Positions 56,901-64,000 of a stretch of DNA of 64,000 nucleotides are shown here, piece by piece. The notes beneath the pieces are model-generated. The model was not told the DNA's origin, searched no databases, and was given only the letters and a program-made list of their open reading frames with translations. Position 1 is the stretch's first letter; each line of letters opens with the position of its first letter. Both the position numbers and the translations under genes were made by a program. The stretch comes from Anaeramoeba flamelloides (taxonomy: Eukaryota; Metamonada; Anaeramoebidae), in the NCBI GenBank assembly GCA_027625915.1, contig JANTQA010000070.1:749001-813000 (forward strand). The letters are read 5' to 3'.

Positions 56901-59900
56901 CCGATTTTTTTTCCGATTTTTCCGATTTTTCTGATTGTTCTGATTTTTCTTCAGAATCTGATCCTGATCCTGATCCAGAGGACTTTTCTGAATTATCACT
57001 TGAACTTCCTGACTTTTCTATTCTGTCAGAATCCTCAGAATCCGTCTTATTTACCGTATTTGAGGTTAGATCAACGCTAGGTTGTGATCTGATGCTTTCA
57101 ATTGTTTCACTTTTTGAAATTTGTTTAGTCTCGTTTTTTTCCTGTTCTGGTATCTGAATTTCTTTCGACAATTTCTCAAGCAAAAATTTATAAACAAGAC
57201 TTAAAATATTAGCTTTCTTTGTCGTTACATCTTCTTTATTATTTCCCTTCACATTTAAGATTCCATTCCAAAAATCAATCAAGTCATTATATAATAGCTC
57301 ATGCTTAAAGCATTGCTTGGAGATTGAAAACATTACTTCAAAAAAGTTATTTATTCCCTCATTACCAATGGTTTTGCTTAAGTGTTCAAAATGCTTATTA
57401 AAATATTTACAAATATTCAAAAAGACTGCTTTCGTTTTAAGTTCAAATTTCTCCATAAAGATTCTGATTAAATTTAAGACTGGCATCGTGAATTCAGAAA
57501 AGTTATTGGAAATCCCCTCAATGTATTTTAAAGAATTGATCGTATACACCCTATATTGCAAATTTGATGTTATATTAATGGTCTTTTTAAAATCGTTTCC
57601 AGGGTGTAGTGGTTTGTTCTTCCTTTGGGACAATTTGAATAATAGTTCATAAACAAGATTACGGTCTTCGTGCTTATCCGAGCTTAGATGAAGAATAATT
57701 AAGAAAAATAGTTTATAGAGTGGTAATTTATTTTGGATTATCCACCTTTCGCAATCCTTTGAAATTACTCGAACTAATACATTTAAAAGTACTGTTGCCT
57801 GTGTTTCCAAATCTGGTTCATCTAATTCACAAGGTATCAATACAAATTCTTCTTCTTCTTCTTCTAGTTTTTCTTCATCCTTATTTTCCTTTTCTTTCTT
57901 TTTTTTTGCTTTTTTTTTTGGTACAATTTTCCTTTTATTTCGATATCTTTGGACCCTGACTGCATTTTTATATCTCGATGTCAAAAATGTTCCATTCAAG
58001 AAATTATCAAAATTATTTGGGTTATTAACTAATAAAGTTTGAAGGCATTTGACAATATTAGGTTGTAGAAATAGTCCTCGTGATAATAAATCATTGAAAA
58101 AGGCAAATATTTTTGTTTCGTATTCTGGGGCATTGATCTTTCTTATTTTTAAGATTTGGTTTAATATAATTGTGCTTCGATAATAAATAAGGGATCTTGA
58201 GATTGTTTTTTTTTTTAATGATTTTTCTCCCATCAAAATATCACTTCTTTTTGGATCTTCGTCTCGACTTTTTTTACTCTTTTTCATTCTTTTGGCCCTT
58301 ATTTCGAATTCATTATTCTCCTCTTTCATTATTTTTGATAGCAATAATATTAAAGAATTGATTGTATCATTTCTGCATCCTGGCTTTAGTAAAGTGAAAT
58401 TATTAAATTTAACGATTTTTTTCTTTGGTTGCTTTTTTTTCTTTTTTTTGTCCTTCTTTTTATTTTTTTTCTTTTTTTTCTTCTTCTTTTTATCATTTTC
58501 TTCATCTTCATCTTCATCACTATTATCGTTTTCTTCCTCTTCTTCTTCTTCATTTTCACCAAAATCGTTTTGTACATCTTTTTTTTTGGGATAATTCAAA
58601 TTATGGAAAATTTCCAAATATTTTCTTATTGTATCGATTGCAATAATTTGGAAATTGTTTCGTTGCTTTTCTAATACTCTAAATTCAGGATTAGTCCAAA
58701 CAGCAAAAATGTTTGTAATTAGGGAATGTAATAATTGATTTTCCATGATGAACTTCATTGGATATTTTGTAATTATTTGATAAATGAAGCTAATATAAAT
58801 TGGGTTTGTATAATATCTAGGAATAAGAATATTCTTTTTCTTTTTGGTGTTATTTGGATCATTCAATTCTTCTTTTTCATTTTCCATATCAATTTCAAAT
58901 AATAATTTAATAAATTTGGGTAAATTTATTAAATTCATTTTTGTTAATGAATTTAAAATTAAAACCTTGATTGTATCATTTTGCTTTAAAAAGTAAAAAA
59001 TGGTTTTATAAAAATTTGAAAGTAAAACATGGTGATATTTTTTGTCAAATGGCGTAAATTCAATTTCCATTTCTTCCTTGTCTCCATCTTTTTTTTTTTT
59101 CTTTTTATTAGCAAATACTTTGGATAAGGTCTTTGGGGTAAATCGTCCCTTTGATTTATTCTCTCCCTCGTCGCTATTGCTTTTTTCATCCTTTTCCAAT
59201 AGTCGTATATCTAAAGTTTCTGGTATTAATTCCATTGTTTTTGGTATTCGGTTAATTGAGCACAGCAGGGAGATAAAGTTAAAATATAACTTGTTAAAAG
59301 TGTGATCTTTGTTCTTTCTGTTTTCGTCCCTTTCCTTGGCCCTATCTTTATCCTTTTCATCGTTTATTTCAGTGTTCAATCCGACAATTGCTTTTTTTAT
59401 TTGATCGTTAATTAATGTTTGTGACAATAAATTCGAAATCCAAATAAAGTTATGTGTTGAAGTTTTATAGCTGTCCCAAATCCATTGGCTATATAATAAG
59501 AACCAATCGTGTTGCTTCTTGCTTTCTTTATGATCTTTTTCATCTTCTGATGTGGACAAATTATTTGATTGCAAAAATGTATTTAATTTGTTAATCAAGA
59601 TCGTTGTGTTAATTTTATCATTAATTTCTTCATCGGACGAGATTCCAGATTCATCTTCGCTGGACGAAGTTTTGACTTTCTTCCTTCTACGTTTTTTTTT
59701 TTTTTCCTTTTCTTTCTGCCTTTGCTTTTTTTTTTTTTTTTCCTTTCTTTTGAAATCCTGTTTTTTTTTTTTCTTATACAAGTCATCAGACAATTTCTTA
59801 AAATGCTCATTTGGCATGATGTGTAAAATTTCCTTAATTATTTGGTGCAGGTCATTGTTTTCATAGCTCAGCCAAATCATACAACAACTTTCAAGTCTAA

Positions 59901-62645
59901 TTTTGAAATCACCCCAGGTTTTGTAATCAAATTCACAGGAGAAGCTTTTCTTCTCATTTTTCAAAAATGTGAAAAAGGTATTAATTATTAATTTTAATAA
60001 TTTGAACATTTTGAAGACGAAGGCCTTCTTGTCTTCTACACTTTCTTTACTTGTATAAAAATATGTTAAATTTTCTATTCTTGAGAGTAAGGGGAAAACA
60101 CAATACACGAAAAAGGTGCCATCATTTTCTTCAGACGAATCCAATAATAGATATCTTTCGATTGCCTTAAATGACCCTTCAGATATTTTTTCGTTTTTGG
60201 ATAATGCAAAGGAGACCAGCCTCTTGATGAATATTTCCTCACTTTCGACATCCTCGCCAATGATTATAGGGAAGGTCCTAATAAGGGCAATGGTTTGGTG
60301 GGCCCATGCCTCCTTGGCTATTTCAGACGAAAAGTTCCCCTCGTGCATCAAAATCTTTTCAATGATTGGATGCAAGATTTGATTGTATTCAATCACGTCG
60401 TCTTCTTCGATTTCAATACAGATCTTTTCCAAGGCCTTACTGAGCGCGATTTTGTAATCAGATCTCAATTTTTCTTCTTTCATATTTTCAGAAATGCGAT
60501 CAATTCCAAACCCTAGATTCTTCACTGCAACGGTAACAAAAATTTCTGCAATGATATCAATTTCTTGAAAGACTAAGGCCTGCGCCTTCTTTGTATGATC
60601 TATTAACACCAATGGTAATATTTCTTTGATGTGGTTTAAAAACGATGACTCGTGTAATTTGATCGACTTTGGATGGTAATTCTTGATCAGCTTGTTTAAT
60701 AACTTTAACGATTCGATTCGTGTCTCTTTGTTCTTTATGCCGCCCTGAAGAAATGAAACAATCTCATCTATTCGCTTGTGGTTTTCATAAGAAAAGAATT
60801 CATGATCGCAATATTGTAAAAACTTGATTAACAATTTCCAACAGGCAATATGCGACTTCGATTTCTTGGACCATTTTTTGACAATCTCATAAGTTGTTTC
60901 AAACGAGGTCACTAATGTGTTGTGCAATTTGGTTTCTTTTTTTTTTAATCGCTTGATCAGTTGGCTTTTTTCATTCTCGATTTCGTCCTTTCTCAGCTTT
61001 GTCGACTTGGGGTATATTCTTTTGAAGACTACCACTAAGGTTTTGCACACTTCTTCCCTTCGAACCTCCGAAGAAATCTTTTTGAGTAAATAGGTATAAT
61101 TGTCCAAAAATTTGATCGTGATCTCGGCTGGAACAGGCCGCAATAGTGTCCAATTGAGTTTTTGGATTGTTTCTTCGTGGAGCGCCAATTGCGTGATTTG
61201 CGATTTTTTGAATTTTTTACCTAAAAATTCGCTAAATAAATGAGTAATCGTTTCAAAATGGCGATCATATCTCGACAAATGTATTAAACACTGTGATGAA
61301 GTAAATCTTATTGCTATTTTTATTTTGGTTTTGTTTTGTTAGTTTGTTTTGGGTTTTTTTAGTATATTTGTTTGTTTTTTGTTTGTTGTTTGTTTGTTGT
61401 TTTTTGAGGTAAAATTGATTTTGTTTTAATTTTTCAAAGGAAAATTGTTTTTTAATTCAAAATTAGAAGAAAATATATAAAAAAAATTCAGAAAAGACTG
61501 TGAAAAAAATTTTTGGTTGTGTGATTTAAATAACCATTTTGGGTGAAAAAAAATCATCAAATTTTTGGATAACAAAAAGTAATTTTTACAAAAAAAAAAA
61601 AGTAAAACAATTTTGTTGATTTTTTTTTTGTTTTTTTCTGAATGTTTTTTTCAGTTAAAAAAATTTAAAAGAGATTGTTTTCGATTTTGAGTTTGTAAAG
61701 AATTTAAATTTTCTTTGTCTTTTCTCCAAAAAAAAAAAATAAAATAACAAAAAAGATGAAGATCTTGATAGTTTGTAAAGTTTTTCGGATAATTAAGTCG
61801 CTAGTGTGAACTTTGAAAAAGTTCGGATCCGAAGAGTCAAGTGCTAAAAATAAATAAAGAATAAATCGGAAAAAAAAAAAAAAAAAAGAAAATTCCTTAC
61901 CAGGACTATGATCAAAGTTTAAAAAATTGAAAATCACTTCTACTAATCTCTTTGGAACAGACTTAAATTTGGAAATTAGCTTCCTTTGGTTAATATATTC
62001 AAAGCAATAATAATAAGTTTTTAACACAAAAAATTGAATTGACTGTTCTTCAAATTTCTCAAAAGAGCCAAAAATCTGTGTGTCCGTTTTAATAGGCTTG
62101 ATTAAATTCCTTTTTTTTTTTTTTTTGGTTGGTTGATCGTATTTTGTGATGTCAATTAAAAATACATTGTTCAGAAATTCTAAAATTTCACTAAGATGTG
62201 TAACACTCAATAAAACTATTTTCTTTTGGAGTGAGTTTAATTGTTCATTCACTTTTTCATTTGACAAATCAGCTTCTTTTATCTTTTGGGGTTGTTTTTT
62301 TTTTGAGAAATTATTTTGATAGGAACAAAAAGAAGAAAAATATTTATAGGTTTTATTTATAAACAGAAGAATAAAAAATAAGGAAAAATTGTTTTTTTTT
62401 TTTTTCTTTTCCTTTATTCGTAAAAATTGTTTGTTTGTTTTTTTTTTTTTTGTTTTTTGTTTCCAAAAGAAAATTACTTGTTGTGCATTAACAACATAAT
62501 TTTTATCTTCTTCTGATACACGTGCTTTTTCGACATCATGAAGTTGAGATCCCCGAAGAAGACAGTCACGATAATAAAGCAAAGTTCCAATTTGCTCGAT
62601 TAAATTTTCAACCATTAGTTCAGATGTAGTTGAAGATTCACTCAT
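53941..62645 (-). CDS. FRY: Furry/Mor2/Tao3-like giant HEAT-repeat scaffold, 4 exons
   Basis: Proposed join: 62645-62478, 62282-61901, 61843-61749 and 61290-53941, giving about 2664 residues. The first two introns (195 and 57 bp) are clear, with GTAATT and GTAAGG donors and AAAAG and TTTTTAG acceptors in matching phase. The third (458 bp, GTTATT..CACAG, phase 0) is the best of several choices. The long frame has no ATG at its 5' end, which supports upstream exons. The N-terminal part follows the Furry pattern: 'VEVIFNFLNF', 'CLIHLSRYDRHFETI', 'EVRREEVCKTLVVVFKRI' and 'ACWKLLIKFL'. The central and C-terminal blocks, such as 'WGQIALNCAIKTSYENIAIN' followed by 'IQIYGVLINIIEKI', match Furry 'CRSFQIFRAL...IQGYVMEIL'. 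Furry-family scaffolds act with NDR/LATS kinases and Mob proteins in polarity and cell shape. Many Lys/Glu/Asp/Ser insertions, including TDK repeats, interrupt the HEAT-like helices. Whether the C-terminus is complete is unclear. Confidence 0.75.
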
Positions 62646-62849
62646 CTTGTTAGTTGATAAAATTGAAATTTTTTTGTTGTAAAAAAATAAAAATTAAAAA
62701 ATAAGTGGTTAAAGAACAAGTAAAAATAAAACAAGGAGTGGAAATAATTAATTTTTAATTATTTCAAGATTAACGTAAAAATGAATTAACAAGAAAAAAA
62801 AAATAAAAAGTAAATTTTTGTTGTTTTGTGGTTTTATTTTTTGTAATAT

Positions 62850-63100
62850 TCAACTTTGTTTCGAATGATGTTTCCCATTAGTTGGTTGACCATAATTTTC
62901 TTTTGTAAAGAAAAAATTTTGGAATGAAAATTCATAAAAAATTTCTCCATACTGTTTTAACTCATGTAATTGAATTGTTTTGGAACGATATACGTATTTA
63001 AGTTCTTCAATCACAGGTTTAAAATAAATAGAAATTAACTTTGATTTTTTTCTGTCCAAATTCATTCGAAAGAAATTGATTTTTTTTTTAAATAAAAATA
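62850..63100 (-). CDS. possible terminal exon of an unidentified gene
   Basis: An open frame ending 'NGKHHSKQS'. The segment with 'LISIYFKPVIEELKYVYRS' and 'IQLHELKQYGEIFYEF' has protein-like composition, and an AG in 'atttggacag' could serve as acceptor. I recognise no family and no upstream exon. It lies about 200 bp upstream of the Furry-like start codon on the same strand. Confidence 0.2.
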
Positions 63101-63337
63101 ATAAGTTCATAAAAAAGGAGAAATATGAGTTTTTTTTAAAAGTCGAGCAAACCACACAAACAACCCACCCAAAAACTACACCTAACATTTTTTAATCAAC
63201 TATTCAATTTGAGAAAATTATAGAAAGGAAATTTGCCTAAATTACCAGAGAAAAATTTATAGGAATTGAAATATGAATGTGTAGTCTTGTAAATTATTGA
63301 AAAAACAAAAATTTGTGAAAAAAGTAACATTTTTTCT

Positions 63338-64000
63338 TTTAAGGGACGAGTCAACCTAAAAAAACTCTTGAAGTAAATTAATATAGTTAAATTCAAAAAA
63401 ATTTTACCGCATCTTGGAATTGAAAAATGGTGTAAAAATCTGATTAATACCAAATAAAACTTACATTTAATAGCAATTTTCAGAAATGAATCATTGTTTT
63501 AAAAGTTTGATCCATTTTTCGCATTTTGGTAAAGTTTAAAATCCAACCTATTTTCTGAATTATTTTTTAAAAAAGTATTTTCTTTGAAAGAAAACCGGAA
63601 TCTTATTGTATGTAAAGGAAGTGTAGACATAGCCACTTTGAAAATGAAAATACAAAGTTGTTAAGTAAACCGATCTAAAAAAATCTACTTAATTCCAAAA
63701 CAAAATTATAATAATTATTTTAAACTTGATAAAATATATTTTTTTTTGATTCCAAGAACAGTTCTAAGATACATTTTTTTTCAATTATTGACTAAAAAAT
63801 GCGTGAAAAAAAAAAACAAAACAATTAAATTAAACACTATACCAAAATACTTTTTTAGAACCAGGAAAATTCAACATATAATCCAAAAAAAAAAAAACAC
63901 ATTTTTATTGTATATTTATTATCAAGGATCAACGACCTAATATTAATCATTTCAGTGAGTTATTAACAACCCAACCATTAAATACAACAATATATTTTCA
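63338..64000 (+). repeat. dispersed repeat, partner of 28201-29070 (cut by window edge)
   Basis: Collinear with 28201-29070, from 'aagggacgagtcaacc' to 'tttcagtgagttattaacaa'. The copy runs off the window end. Confidence 0.65.

Noticed and set aside
61704-62645. 313-residue ORF read as one protein
   Set aside because: It reads through two introns (195 and 57 bp). The Lys/Phe-rich inserts are intron translation, and spliced it is the N-terminus of the Furry-like protein.
1-64000. Search for tRNA, rRNA, snRNA or CRISPR arrays
   Set aside because: No GGTTCGA-type T-loop with an acceptor stem was found, no conserved rRNA block, and no regularly spaced short direct repeats. The inverted modules are palindromes, not CRISPR units.

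Overview
The window is nuclear DNA from an AT-rich eukaryotic microbe, most likely a free-living amoeboid or flagellate protist. The signs are spliceosomal introns, homopolymer-rich non-coding DNA, poly-Asn/Gln/Lys/Glu tracts in proteins, the standard genetic code, and a eukaryotic gene set (actin, RGS, TMEM120, Furry, DUS3, RRM). Lineages with this style include Amoebozoa, Anaeramoebae and Heterolobosea; the sequence alone does not settle which.

Seven genes can be supported, all on the minus strand except DUS3. In window order they are: a Nudix hydrolase (5.3-6.9 kb); a TMEM120 membrane protein in two exons (9.7-14.4 kb); an RGS-DUF547 signalling protein in two exons (18.6-26.5 kb); a divergent actin in two exons (30.5-31.8 kb); a DUS3-type tRNA-dihydrouridine synthase (35.8-37.6 kb, plus strand); an RRM/RGG RNA-binding protein in three exons (42.0-46.8 kb); and a 2.66-k residue Furry/Mor2/Tao3-like scaffold in four exons (53.9-62.6 kb). 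I rebuilt the exon structures by joining frames across GT..AG boundaries with matching phase and continuous domain homology. Introns fall into two size groups: 57, 90, 155, 195 and 458 bp against 3.1, 3.5 and 5.25 kb.

The large introns and intergenic stretches hold most of the novelty, because they are built largely of repeats. There are (1) arrays of self-complementary modules joined at CCTAGGTTTT / AAAACCTAACG junctions; (2) 200-bp palindromic MITE-like elements, one seen as a filled site against an empty site within the window; (3) two larger palindromes with long, well-preserved arms; (4) a decayed LINE reverse-transcriptase segment whose probable 3' region recurs 40 kb away; and (5) several dispersed repeat pairs of 0.3-0.9 kb.

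The genes do not form an obvious pathway. Furry, actin and the RGS protein all relate to cell shape and signalling, but nothing in the sequence shows they are co-regulated. I found no tRNA, rRNA or CRISPR array.
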